DNA of 19,310 bases from an uncultured Lachnospiraceae bacterium (GCA_910580195.1 CAJTWA010000063.1:1-19310), one strand, 5' to 3'; counted from the stretch's first letter, positions 1 to 8,425 are shown. Numbers and translations are program-made. Notes: generated by a model from the sequence alone, not told the origin.

Positions 1-39
1 GGAAAACCCAGTATTTATGCGGGTTTCAGCAGTTTTTAT

Positions 40-64
40 AAGGGTTCGAATCCCTCTTCCCCTG
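40..64 (+). other. tRNA 3'-end-like fragment (possible attachment-site remnant)
   Basis: Bases 40-56 form a T-arm with the canonical loop TTCGAAT between GGG and CCC, and 57-64 could be an acceptor 3' strand ending in a G discriminator, as in serine-type tRNAs. The outer T-stem pair would be A:C and no CCA is encoded. The 39 bases upstream do not fold as an anticodon or variable region; they contain instead an AAACCC/GGGTTT inverted repeat (5-10 and 21-26). This suits a tRNA 3'-end copy left by an integrative element (attR-like), but a real tRNA whose 5' part lies outside the window cannot be excluded. Confidence 0.35.
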
Positions 65-70
65 TTCAGG

Positions 71-110
71 AAGCCAACTACCAATATACGCACTTGGTAG
101 TTGGCTTTTT
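71..110 (+). terminator. Strong intrinsic terminator
   Basis: The 14-base arms AAGCCAACTACCAA (71-84) and TTGGTAGTTGGCTT pair perfectly around a short loop and run into a T-tract (106-110). It lies just after the tRNA-like tail and points rightward, so it probably ends a stable-RNA transcript entering from the left. The leftward exonuclease gene ends 38 bases further on. Confidence 0.85.
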
Positions 111-147
111 CTATATTGAAATAAATGAAAAGCAGTACCTGAATGTT

Positions 148-1329
148 TCAGGACAAACGCCCCAAAAGATGCATTGCATATTTTTTCAATTGTTCTTTAG
201 AAGTTTTAAAACTTTCCGTGAATTCAAAGTATGAAACCTTGTCCCGGTACTCCTGTTTCAGGGAGGGGGCAAACAGTTCTTGGTATTGGGGCAGGAAACA
301 GCCGGTTTTTTTGCTATAGCAGTTGGATGCAGATGCCTGTATGCGGTAATCCCTGCCTACATAGGAGGCTACGCTTTTATGGACTGCCCTGTCTTCTGCG
401 GGGAGGTAATAGTATTCTTTATAATTGGGGTAAAAATACTTCAGCTCCCCTACATAGAACTGCACCCGCAGCTTTGCCTGTTGTCCAAGGCCGGTAACGT
501 AGAAGCCTTCTTGCTGGCAGGAAAAGCGCTGTGGGAATGGTTCCTCTGTTTCTAAGGATAGGATGAGTTCCCAACCTTCTTTTTTTTCATAAGTTTCCCA
601 TTTACGGGTTTCTAGGGAGGAAATTTGGAAATTTCCTTCGAAAAAGCTGGAGTAGGACAGGAGTGGGAACAATTTTACCATTCCTGCCATGTCTTCGGAA
701 TTATGGAGCTTTAAGAGGCTGCGGGCTTCTTTGGAAGGGCATTTGGCGTATTCCAGATAGACAGGGATTAAGTCCCCGCCGGAATATTGGCCGTCCCGGC
801 GGATGCCAAGGAAATTTTCCAAGTCTTTCTGCTTTAGGCTGGGCAAATGGAGGATGTTTTTGTATTTTGAAACCTGTTTATAAATGTCTAGGTGCCCGAG
901 GAAATCCAGTGTTTCTGGTATCCCATAATGGGCATAGCGGCCTTTTAGGAAAGGGACGTCAAACCCGGTTCCGTTAAAAGAAACCAATGTGCGGTATTGG
1001 GGCAGGGTTTTGGCAAATGCAGCGAGGATTTCTGGCTCTTCGGCTGGGGTTTCTGCAAATAATTGGGTAATGCGTATGGTGCTGTCTGTGTTTGTGGCAT
1101 AGCTAATGGTGTTATTTGTGTTTGTGGCATAGCGTATGGTGTTATTTGTGTTTGTGGCATAGCTAATGGTGTTATCTGCGTTTGTGGCATAGCCAATCAT
1201 GTATACTTGGCTATGGGATGCGGAAAAGCCAGTGGTTTCTATGTCGAAAAAAATAGAATGGGGCGTAAAATATTTTTCTATGGGATAACCGCTTTTTAAA
1301 AGCGGAAGTTCTGTCTGCCAAATTTTCAT
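148..1329 (-). CDS. RNase H-like DEDDh exonuclease, YprB type
   Basis: Predicted cytoplasmic 393-residue nuclease of the RNase_H_2/YprB branch of the DnaQ-like exonucleases. All three exonuclease motifs are visible: Exo I FFDIETTGF (D29, E31), Exo II SFNGTGFDVPFL (D124), and Exo III LHNSED, whose H209 and D213 mark the DEDDh subtype. The C-terminal ~180 residues are a lineage-typical extension I cannot assign. The start is supported by GGAGG eight bases upstream. The odd feature is four tandem copies of a 10-residue unit (YATN-x-x-[NS]-T-I-x, residues 47-86), inserted between Exo I and the next strand (ITQLF), probably lengthening a beta-hairpin turn. The precise substrate is unknown; family members are proposed to act on RNA or single-stranded DNA. 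Confidence 0.82.
   Translation of the reverse strand: MKIWQTELPLLKSGYPIEKYFTPHSIFFDIETTGFSASHSQVYMIGYATNADNTISYATNTNNTIRYATNTNNTISYATNTDSTIRITQLFAETPAEEPEILAAFAKTLPQYRTLVSFNGTGFDVPFLKGRYAHYGIPETLDFLGHLDIYKQVSKYKNILHLPSLKQKDLENFLGIRRDGQYSGGDLIPVYLEYAKCPSKEARSLLKLHNSEDMAGMVKLFPLLSYSSFFEGNFQISSLETRKWETYEKKEGWELILSLETEEPFPQRFSCQQEGFYVTGLGQQAKLRVQFYVGELKYFYPNYKEYYYLPAEDRAVHKSVASYVGRDYRIQASASNCYSKKTGCFLPQYQELFAPSLKQEYRDKVSYFEFTESFKTSKEQLKKYAMHLLGRLS
1071..1190. repeat. 30-bp in-frame tandem repeat, four copies
   Basis: Four contiguous 30-bp units start at 1071, 1101, 1131 and 1161. Each ends in the invariant block TTTGTGGCAT, with a few substitutions elsewhere; a partial fifth unit (1191-1196) follows. 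The unit is a multiple of three and lies inside the exonuclease gene, so copy-number change would alter the protein by 10-residue steps without a frameshift. Confidence 0.92.
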
Positions 1330-1435
1330 TGGATACCTCCGTGTGGAAAATTTTTTAGGTAATGCCTGTTTTGCCTTTTGCTGGAAATGGATAGTCCTGT
1401 GGGGCAGCCCTTAGGTTCTTAGGGTTGGTTGGGGT

Positions 1436-1560
1436 TTGCGGGAAGGGGATGGTTTCCTGCTGTATTTCTGTTCCTCATTTCAGAAGAGGCTGTTTTCTGG
1501 AAGGGATTGGCTTTCCGGAAGGGGATGGTTTCCAGAAGGGACCGGTTTCCAGAAGGTCGG
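1436..1560. repeat. Degenerate 17-bp short repeats at the gene end
   Basis: Variants of TTTCC[AG]GAAGGG(G)A[TC][TCG]GG recur with a 17-bp period at about 1493, 1512, 1529 and 1546. A further GGAAGGGGATGGTTTCC lies at 1440-1456, past the stop codon. Because 17 is not a multiple of three, each unit shifts frame, so the C-terminal tail of the LRR gene may have been created or truncated by repeat expansion. Confidence 0.6.
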
Positions 1561-3187
1561 CGACAGGGTCCCAGAATGACAGGGGGTGGGAAAGCCAGTG
1601 GGCATCAGAGCCCCATCCAGTGGATGAGGCTGTCCGGTAAAGGAGCAAATCCTCTGCGCAATTATCAATCACTTCTTTTGCCTGCGCGCCATTTGGTGCA
1701 TTTCCAGAAAAATAAATAGAATCCAGATTCTGGTTGGCGAAAATGCTGTAGGGGCATAATTTTGCCAAGGTGCTGGGCAGGTACAGTTTTTCTATGCTGG
1801 GCACTTGCCCGATGGCGTGGGAAGAAATGGCTGTTACGGGAGCAAGGACCCAGTAGGTATCGTCTGGCTTCATGGGTGCATAATAATATAGGGTAGTATG
1901 TGCTTTGTCGTAAAGGACATTGTCAATGGACGTAAGGTATGGGTTTTCTGGGGCGACTGTGACCGTACGGATGGATTTGCTGTTTTGGAGGGCATTTCCC
2001 CATTCTATGCGGCTGGTGCAGAGATTGCCGATATGGATGGCTGTCAGGGCATCACAGAAACTGAAGGCACGGTTCCCAACCGTTGTTACGCTGTCTGGGA
2101 TGCTGATTTCCTGCAAGGATTTGCAGCCCCAAAAGGCATCTTCCCCAATCGTCTGCAATTGATTTGGCAGCCGCAAACTGTTTAAGCTGCTGCAGCGAGA
2201 AAAAGCCCCCAGCCCGATTTCCGTCAGGGTGCTGGGCAAGCCAAGGGAAGTGAGGTTTTTAGCTTTGGAAAATGTATATGCTCCGATGGTTTCTGTTCCT
2301 TCTGCAAGCGTTACCGTGTTTGCAGGGGCGGAAACGGCATATGCAATGGCTTTTTGGGGCGTCCCATCTTCCCGCAGCCCATACAAGACATTGTTTTGGG
2401 CCTGGTAATATTGGCTGCCGTCTTGTACATGGATTTCTTCCAGCGGCGTGCCTGAAAAAGCGCTGGGAAGGATGCTGCTTACATTCCGCGGGATGGTGAT
2501 GCTGGTAAGGCCGGACGGGAAAAAAGCGCTGTGGCCTATGGCGGCTAGGCTTTCTGGGAGGGATATGCCTGAAAGCCTGGTACAGCCGGAAAATGCGTAA
2601 CTGCCAAGTTCCTCCAGCCCTTCCGGTAGATGCACGCTGGAAAGGGAGGAGGCGTTAAAGAAAGCATTATTCCCGATGCGCTTTAGCCCGGCGCCGCAGG
2701 TAACAGACGTTAGGGAGGCGGTTTCCCGGAAGGCAGAGTTCCCAATGGAAATGATGCTGTCCGGCAGTTCTAAGGAAGTAAGGCTTGAAAGCCCCAGAAA
2801 GGCATAATCGCAGATGGAAGTGATGCCTTCCCCAATAGTGAGGGAAAGGATGCCCTCACGGTAATCCATCCAAGGGCTTATGATAACGGTTTCCGTATGG
2901 ATGTCCCAAAACAGGCTCTGGTCCATGCTGCCTTCTCCGGTAAGCGACAGATGGTACCATGTTTTGTCAGAAGCATCTTCCATGGGAACCTCCTCCAGTT
3001 CCCATGTGATGGATTCCCCGCAGGTTCCGGAAAGCGGCGTATTAGGGGCGTTAGTGTTTGCGGTTTCTGGAAGGCTTGCGGCTTGTAGTTCTGTGGGCAG
3101 CACAAGAACGGTATGGGCTGGGCAGGCAAAAGCAAGTGCAAATGAAAATATTAGTAGAAGGCTGACGGCATTTTTTCTTTTTTTCAT
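1475..3187 (-). CDS. Secreted BspA-type leucine-rich-repeat protein (short paralog)
   Basis: This 570-residue protein starts with a signal peptide (MKKRK, hydrophobic core to about residue 25, likely cut near LQA-A at 36-37). A small beta-rich module with WEL and LSLTGEG signatures follows, then BspA-type LRR_5 repeats (about 110-520) of the IGxxAFxxCxxLxxIxLPxSL kind. It is clearly homologous to the first ~580 residues of the 1540-residue neighbour, including signal peptide, WEL module, ENPYL..NVLY segment and ASSTGW. Homology stops around the WDP motif and the protein ends in a short basic, proline-rich tail. It lacks the second LRR block, peptidase-like module and Ig-like domains. No sortase motif or terminal membrane anchor is seen. 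Such proteins are usually surface or secreted adhesins; the ligand is unknown. A GGGAAAGGA sequence lies about 13 bases before the ATG. Confidence 0.85.
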   Translation of the reverse strand: MKKRKNAVSLLLIFSFALAFACPAHTVLVLPTELQAASLPETANTNAPNTPLSGTCGESITWELEEVPMEDASDKTWYHLSLTGEGSMDQSLFWDIHTETVIISPWMDYREGILSLTIGEGITSICDYAFLGLSSLTSLELPDSIISIGNSAFRETASLTSVTCGAGLKRIGNNAFFNASSLSSVHLPEGLEELGSYAFSGCTRLSGISLPESLAAIGHSAFFPSGLTSITIPRNVSSILPSAFSGTPLEEIHVQDGSQYYQAQNNVLYGLREDGTPQKAIAYAVSAPANTVTLAEGTETIGAYTFSKAKNLTSLGLPSTLTEIGLGAFSRCSSLNSLRLPNQLQTIGEDAFWGCKSLQEISIPDSVTTVGNRAFSFCDALTAIHIGNLCTSRIEWGNALQNSKSIRTVTVAPENPYLTSIDNVLYDKAHTTLYYYAPMKPDDTYWVLAPVTAISSHAIGQVPSIEKLYLPSTLAKLCPYSIFANQNLDSIYFSGNAPNGAQAKEVIDNCAEDLLLYRTASSTGWGSDAHWLSHPLSFWDPVADLLETGPFWKPSPSGKPIPSRKQPLLK

Positions 3188-3485
3188 GGTAATTAGCGAG
3201 TCCTTTCCCTTCGTTCAGGCACAAATTGAAATTTGCAAGCATATGTTTCAACGGTTACTAAATTTTTTGGAGTGTTTGGGAGTTTTATTAGGGTTTAAGC
3301 ACTGTGCAGAAATAGCGGATACAATCTGCTTGTCTTTTCTTTTGGGGACACTGTCTAAAAATACTCAATGTATCCCAGTATACCTCCGGTTTTGGAACAG
3401 CGTTCCCGAAAAAAATCCCGCGCATCCTGTACAAATTATTTCTGCATAGTTCCTTAGGTGCGGTACTCCACAAGCGTTAGTTAAA
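3188..3485 (-). other. Long untranslated leader of the short LRR gene
   Basis: About 300 bases between the predicted promoter and the ATG hold no convincing gene. I see small self-complementary stretches (GGAAC-GCT-GTTCC and GACA-G-TGTC), but no known riboswitch signature. A 61-codon minus-strand ORF (3288-3473) has no supporting ribosome binding site. The stretch may be a regulatory leader or simply unstructured. Confidence 0.35.
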
Positions 3486-3514
3486 ATTATAAGGGAATCC
3501 CAAATACTTGGCAA
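3486..3514 (-). promoter_or_regulatory. Promoter of the short LRR gene
   Basis: On the minus strand TTGCCA (3509-3514) and a perfect TATAAT (3486-3491) are separated by 17 bp. The spacer contains an inverted repeat (GGGAATCCC). The same arrangement precedes the long LRR gene. Predicted transcription starts near 3479, giving a leader of about 290 nt before the ATG at 3187. Confidence 0.7.
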
Positions 3515-3699
3515 GGGAGTTGCTGGATTTTTTGGAAAATAGGCATTGCCTGCAGTATTTGCGGTGTGAGGGAGGCATGTGGATATATTTAACCGCCGGA
3601 GTAATAGCTGGATGAGGGAAATGGATGGCCAGAAAGAAGGAGGTTTGGGAAACCAAACGAAAGAAGAAGCTGGATGGAGTACTAGGAAGGAAATGGAAA

Positions 3700-3733
3700 G
3701 CCAGGCAAAAGGGAATTCCCTCCTGCCTGGCTG
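3700..3733 (-). terminator. Terminator of the long LRR gene
   Basis: AGCCAGGCA (3700-3708) and TGCCTGGCT (3725-3733) pair over 9 bp, with an inner AGGGAATTCCCT palindrome. On the minus strand the hairpin is followed by TTTCC, a modest U-tract. It begins 8 bases after the stop codon at 3741 and separates the two LRR genes, which fits each having its own promoter. Confidence 0.7.
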
Positions 3734-3740
3734 TGTGCCA

Positions 3741-6700
3741 TTATTTCTTTTTCACAATGATTTTCATTTTGGCTTTTTTCCCGTTGTAGGTCTTTACGGT
3801 GATGGTGGCCGTCCCTTTTTTCTTTGCGGTGATTTTCCCGGTAGGGGAAACGGAGGCCACGGAACTCCGGCTGGAGGTATAGGTAAGCTTATTGCTGGCC
3901 GTCCCTTTTGGGAATTTGGCCTTAATCTGGAACTGCCATCCAGCCCGTATGGTTTTGGTTTTTGCGTTCAGCCTAAGCTTCGTGGGTTTCTTTTTTATGG
4001 TGACCTGGACGGTGGCTTTTTTCCCATTGGAGGATTTTACCGTAATTTTGGCGGATCCTGTCTTCTTGGCGGTTATCTTCCCTTTGGAGGTTACGGTGAG
4101 CTTCTTGTTGGAAGCAGCGTAGGTAAGTTTCCGGTCTTTGGCATTTGCCGGGAGGGCGGATGCCTTTAGGGTGTAAGTTTCGCCTACGCCTAGGGTGAGC
4201 TTTTTCACATTTACTTTTACGCTTGTTACGGCCTGTTCCCGTTTTGTGGCGGATGGCTTCTTGGTGGTGGAGCTGCCGGAGGCAGAACCGCTTGGGTTTT
4301 TGGTGGTGGAATTGCCAGTGCCCGGCTTTTTGTTTCCGGAATTGCTGGTATTCCCGGAGCCCGGTTCTTTTCCGCCGGGATTGCCGGTGTTCCCGGAGCC
4401 AGGCTGGTTGCTGCCGGAATTATTGGAGCCCGGTGTATTGCTGCCGGAATTATCGGAGCCGGGCTGGTTGCTGCCGGAATTACCGGGATCTGGTGTTTGG
4501 TTATCAGGGGTGTCTGGCTCCTCTCCGTCTGTGCCTTTTGGGAAGGGGAAGGCGGCCTGCCCATCCTGTAAGGGTATTTGTTCGCCGTCTACGGTGATGG
4601 ATTCCTGCCCCGGAGCCTGTATCTTGATGGTATTGTTTGTTTCTACGGAGATGGCAGCGTTGCTGCTGTTTAGCTCAATGCTGCGTTCTTCCCCTTGGGG
4701 GTTGACGAGGGTGAAGGATGCAGTTTCTGCTTCTGCGGAACTGGATTTCAGCTCCAGTACAAGGGCGCCGTCCTGTGTTCCAGTTTCGGACACGGTGAAG
4801 GCTGCCTGTTCATCGGAGGCAGTGACTTCTGCAAAACAGTCCTTGGAACCCATATAAAAGGTAACGGAATTAGTGTCCCCGTCCCCGCCTTTTGGCATGT
4901 TTGCGGAAAGCTGGTAATTCCCTTCCGGGAGCACAAAGCTGCGGATGCCGGGAAAGGCATCCCCATTCCCGTCTGTGAGGGGTTTTTGCTCGTATGCGCC
5001 TTCAATCCCGGTAATGTCGTTCCCGGAGGCGTCGGTTGCCATTCCCTGCTCTTTATCAATGGAAAGGTACAGGGAATTGTCTGCTCCGTTTTGGGCTTTT
5101 GCCTTTTCGCTTTGGAAATCCATGCCGTACATGGCGGCAATGGTGCGGTAGGGCACATAGGAAATACTGCCATAGGAGCCTTTGATGCCGCTGAAATCCT
5201 TATTTATTGTAATGGTATCCAATTCAGCGGGGCGGTTGGGGTTATAGGCCGTAATCAGGAAGTCGCCTTCTGCATTTTGGCTGACGGAAACTGGGATTAC
5301 CACATGGCCGCTGAAATCGGAGTAGAGCACGAGGGCGAGGGGCTCTGCATCGGGATCTGCCCTAAGCCCGCCGGAACGCTCAAATTCCTCAATTTTCTGC
5401 ACCAGCCCCCGGTAGTCGTTCCGGTTGGCGTTTAAAGCGCCTGCGCACCCGGAAATTAGGGGATGGTACTGGGAAATCTGGTAGGATTCAATTAATTGCG
5501 TCAGGGGAGCGTCTTTATCCCCGGGCGCGGCAATCCCATAGAGCGTCCCTGCGGAGGGGCTGTAGGTTGCAATAGGGAACCTGTCTGGGTTCTCGTAAAA
5601 TCCCAGCGTGGTTGCGGCCATGCCGTAGCAGGAGCCAGTCCAGTTGGGGCTGATGACGTAATAGTAAGTCCCAAGGCAGGCATTTCCTAGGGCGTCCCAA
5701 TACCTCTGCTTGGGGAAATAGTAGCCTGCCGGGTAGCCAAAGGATTCTGCGCTGTTGGCAAAGGAGTAATGGTCCTCCCCGCCTTGGTAGAAACGTTCTT
5801 GTTTCAGAAGGGGGATGCCGTTCCAAGCCCCGTTAAGGTTTGCCCAGCTCGTCTGTTTGGCGCGGTAGCAAAGGTTCAGGCTGCTGTGGCACCCTTCAAA
5901 GCTGTCCGCGGCCCAGTTGGCTGGGATAGTCCCATAGAAATATACTTTTTCCAAGGAAACGTCCCCTGAAAAAGCCTGTGCGCTGATGGAATAGGTGTCG
6001 CTTGGGATGTTGACGGAGCGCAGGCTGGTGCAGCCCCGGAAAGCCCCTTCGCCGATGGTGGAAACGCTGTCCGGGATGAGGAAGGAGGTAAGCCCGGTGC
6101 AGCTTTCAAATACTTCTTTTTCCAAGCCTGTCAGGCAGGAGCCCAAGGTAGCGGAGGAAAGGGAGGTGCAGCCCCGGAAGGCCCCTTCGCCCATGGAGGA
6201 TACTTTTTCCAGCGTCAGGTTTTCCGGCAGGCTGGTGTTTTCTGCAAATGCAGCAGCGCCTATGGTGCGGATGGCGGAAATGTTTATGGATTTTAATTTC
6301 CCGCAGCCGGAAAATGCATAGCTGCCTGCGTGTTCCAAGCTGGCATTTGTTTCCACCTGAATCAGCTTGGATGCGTTACAGAACCCGTAATCTCCGATTC
6401 CAGTGATACCATCCCCTTTTACGGACTGGATGGCGCCCATGTAGGGGTTCCATGGGGCGGGGGATCCTTCGGAGAAGTCTGGGAGCTGGCCGGAGCCGGT
6501 AAGGGCAAGGCGGCCTTCGCTGCCAGTGTATTCCCATCTTATTCCGCCCAGGGAGCCGGAATCTTGGGTCGTATTTGAGGGATCCCAGTCTGCGGTTTGT
6601 TCAGGCCCTAAGCCCGGATAATCCCATCCTGTGGAAGATGCCAGTTTATAAAGAATAAGATTTTTTGCATTTTGGTATATAGCACGGTTATAAGTGTCCG

Positions 6701-8363
6701 TAGTTGGGCAGTTTCCCGCAAAGAAAATGGCATCAAGGTTTGGGTTGTTAGCAATGCCCCAATTATTAATGTGTTCCAATGCTTTTGGAAGATAGAGTTT
6801 TTTCAATGCGGATGCATGTTGAATAGCGCCCGTAGGTATTTCCCTTACTTGTTCGGAGGCATGGTACGCAGTGTCTGGTTTTGCAGGGGCATAATAGAAT
6901 AACTTAGTATGGTCCTTGCTATAGACGACATTTTCCAAAGATTCCAAATAGGGGTTCTCTTGGGAAACCGTGATGTCGGTGATGTTTGGGCTTTCAGGGA
7001 AAATGTCAGTTAACGTTGGGACGCTTTTGCCAATCGTGACTGCTGTTAAGGCAGGGCAGTATGCGAAAGCCTCTTCGCCGAGTATGCTTACATTGTTGGG
7101 GATTGTTACTTCCTGAATATTCTGGCAACAGGAAAATGCGTAATCGCCAATTTCTGTTAGGCTGTTCGGAAGATGCAGTTCGCTCAGGCCGCTACTGCCA
7201 AAAGCGTTTTCATGGATAGAAACCAAGGATTCTGGCAGTATGGCAGAATGTAAGTTCTTAGCAGCATAAAAAACGTAGGCGTCAATTGTTTCTGTCCCCT
7301 CTAAAATTTCTACGCTGCTGGCTGTGTTTGAAACGGCATATACAATGGCCCGTTTGGGGGAGCCATTTTCTGCAATTTCATAAAGGATATTGCTGTCAAT
7401 TAAAAAATGCTGGTTGCCAGAGGAAACGCGGATTGTTTCCAAGAACACGCATGAAAACGGGGAAGAACCAATTTCTTCCACGTTGCTTGGGATAGTAATG
7501 CTGGATAAAGAAGTGCCCCAAAATGCACTATCTCCGATTGCAGTCAGGCTTTCCGGCAGGGAAATTGCACTTATATTGCTGCAAAAAGAAAAGGCCCAAG
7601 CGCCAATCTCTTTTAGCCCTTCGTTTAGTTGGACAGAATTCAGCTTACTTTGCTGGAATGCCCCATGGCCAATTACCTCTACGTTGCCTGGGATAGTGAT
7701 GCTGGATAAGGACGTTCTTTCAAAGGCAGATTCTCCGATTGTAACCAAGCTTTCCGGCAGGGAAATCTGCCCCATTTTTTCGCACTTCTGAAATGCGAAA
7801 GAGCCAATCTCTGTAAGCCCTTCGTTTAACGTGACGGCTGTAAGGGAAGGAAGGCTGTCAAACGCATAATCCCCAATTTTCACAAGCCCGCTGCCGCATA
7901 CGACAGTTTCCAAAGAATGGTTTCCTTGAAAGGCATATGCGCCGATAGAAGCTACGCTGTCCGGCAAGGTTATGGATGTTACGTTATAGAGCCCGGAAAG
8001 GCCGTAATCCCCGATGGCTGTAATGCCTTCGCTGATTGTTACAGAAGTGATGGAGCTGCAGGCATATTCCCAAGGCTTGCTGCCGCTTAATTCCCCTGTC
8101 CCGGTAAGTATCAGTTCATAGCAAAGCGGTTGGCTATCCGGCCCTTGTTCAGGGAACACGGCTCCGTCTGGGTCTTCCACAAGTTCCCATGTGATATTGT
8201 CCCCTTCTGCCCCGCAGGTTTCCAAAATCGGGCTGGCATCTTTTTCTGGTTCCGCAGCCTGCACGTTCCCAAGGGAGGCAGACCAAGAAGGCGCGGAGCC
8301 AAAAGAGCCCAGCGCAAGGGAAACTGCCAGCAGGAGGCTTAAGGTTTTTCTTCTCTTTTTCAT
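3741..8363 (-). CDS. Secreted LRR / papain-like peptidase / Big_2 protein
   Basis: A 1540-residue exported multidomain protein. The order is: signal peptide (1-36, cut near VQA-A); WEL module; BspA-type LRR_5 block (about 90-570); a second WEY..LTGSG module (about 605-625); second LRR block (640-825); a papain-like module (about 855-1070) with GSCYGMA (Cys912), FSGHVV (His1020) and AYNPN (Asn1041), the Cys-His-Asn order of clan CA peptidases; a beta-rich region (1070-1270); a Gly/Ser/Pro/Asn linker in 10-residue periods (1275-1378); and two Big_2 Ig-like domains (1382-1540) ending in KKK. No sortase motif is present. Peptidase activity is inferred from motif order alone. Likely a cell-envelope or secreted protein acting on host or neighbour surfaces. 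GAAGGAG lies 6 bases before the ATG, and the gene has its own promoter and terminator. Confidence 0.85.
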   Translation of the reverse strand: MKKRRKTLSLLLAVSLALGSFGSAPSWSASLGNVQAAEPEKDASPILETCGAEGDNITWELVEDPDGAVFPEQGPDSQPLCYELILTGTGELSGSKPWEYACSSITSVTISEGITAIGDYGLSGLYNVTSITLPDSVASIGAYAFQGNHSLETVVCGSGLVKIGDYAFDSLPSLTAVTLNEGLTEIGSFAFQKCEKMGQISLPESLVTIGESAFERTSLSSITIPGNVEVIGHGAFQQSKLNSVQLNEGLKEIGAWAFSFCSNISAISLPESLTAIGDSAFWGTSLSSITIPSNVEEIGSSPFSCVFLETIRVSSGNQHFLIDSNILYEIAENGSPKRAIVYAVSNTASSVEILEGTETIDAYVFYAAKNLHSAILPESLVSIHENAFGSSGLSELHLPNSLTEIGDYAFSCCQNIQEVTIPNNVSILGEEAFAYCPALTAVTIGKSVPTLTDIFPESPNITDITVSQENPYLESLENVVYSKDHTKLFYYAPAKPDTAYHASEQVREIPTGAIQHASALKKLYLPKALEHINNWGIANNPNLDAIFFAGNCPTTDTYNRAIYQNAKNLILYKLASSTGWDYPGLGPEQTADWDPSNTTQDSGSLGGIRWEYTGSEGRLALTGSGQLPDFSEGSPAPWNPYMGAIQSVKGDGITGIGDYGFCNASKLIQVETNASLEHAGSYAFSGCGKLKSINISAIRTIGAAAFAENTSLPENLTLEKVSSMGEGAFRGCTSLSSATLGSCLTGLEKEVFESCTGLTSFLIPDSVSTIGEGAFRGCTSLRSVNIPSDTYSISAQAFSGDVSLEKVYFYGTIPANWAADSFEGCHSSLNLCYRAKQTSWANLNGAWNGIPLLKQERFYQGGEDHYSFANSAESFGYPAGYYFPKQRYWDALGNACLGTYYYVISPNWTGSCYGMAATTLGFYENPDRFPIATYSPSAGTLYGIAAPGDKDAPLTQLIESYQISQYHPLISGCAGALNANRNDYRGLVQKIEEFERSGGLRADPDAEPLALVLYSDFSGHVVIPVSVSQNAEGDFLITAYNPNRPAELDTITINKDFSGIKGSYGSISYVPYRTIAAMYGMDFQSEKAKAQNGADNSLYLSIDKEQGMATDASGNDITGIEGAYEQKPLTDGNGDAFPGIRSFVLPEGNYQLSANMPKGGDGDTNSVTFYMGSKDCFAEVTASDEQAAFTVSETGTQDGALVLELKSSSAEAETASFTLVNPQGEERSIELNSSNAAISVETNNTIKIQAPGQESITVDGEQIPLQDGQAAFPFPKGTDGEEPDTPDNQTPDPGNSGSNQPGSDNSGSNTPGSNNSGSNQPGSGNTGNPGGKEPGSGNTSNSGNKKPGTGNSTTKNPSGSASGSSTTKKPSATKREQAVTSVKVNVKKLTLGVGETYTLKASALPANAKDRKLTYAASNKKLTVTSKGKITAKKTGSAKITVKSSNGKKATVQVTIKKKPTKLRLNAKTKTIRAGWQFQIKAKFPKGTASNKLTYTSSRSSVASVSPTGKITAKKKGTATITVKTYNGKKAKMKIIVKKK
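4260..4520. repeat. 30-bp-period low-complexity linker repeat
   Basis: Imperfect tandem units built on CCGGAATT..(C)GGAGCC(C/G)GG recur about every 30 bp. They encode 10-residue blocks such as GSNQPGSDNS and GSNTPGSNNS, drifting to GKKP/GKEP forms towards the C terminus. This is a flexible spacer between the peptidase region and the Ig-like domains and is prone to length change. Confidence 0.8.
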
Positions 8364-8425
8364 AAATACTCCTTCTCTCTCATAGTTTTAGTTTGGAATG
8401 TCCGATACCCCAGTTGTTACTTGGA

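Noticed and set aside
1071..1190. Possible CRISPR array.
   Set aside because: Units are contiguous with no spacers and keep a coding frame; it is a tandem repeat.
3305..3447. Ten-base inverted pair TGCAGAAATA / TATTTCTGCA in the LRR leader.
   Set aside because: Arms are over 100 bases apart and short enough to occur by chance; no supporting context.
3579..4169. 196-codon plus-strand frame beginning between the LRR genes.
   Set aside because: Most of it is antisense to the Big_2 domains; the upstream GGAGG is only one base from the ATG, and no family signature is visible.
4195..5435. Long plus-strand open frames (220 and 246 codons) opposite the long LRR gene.
   Set aside because: They are antisense to a well-supported domain-rich protein, have no ribosome binding sites and encode low-complexity sequence mirroring the linker repeats.
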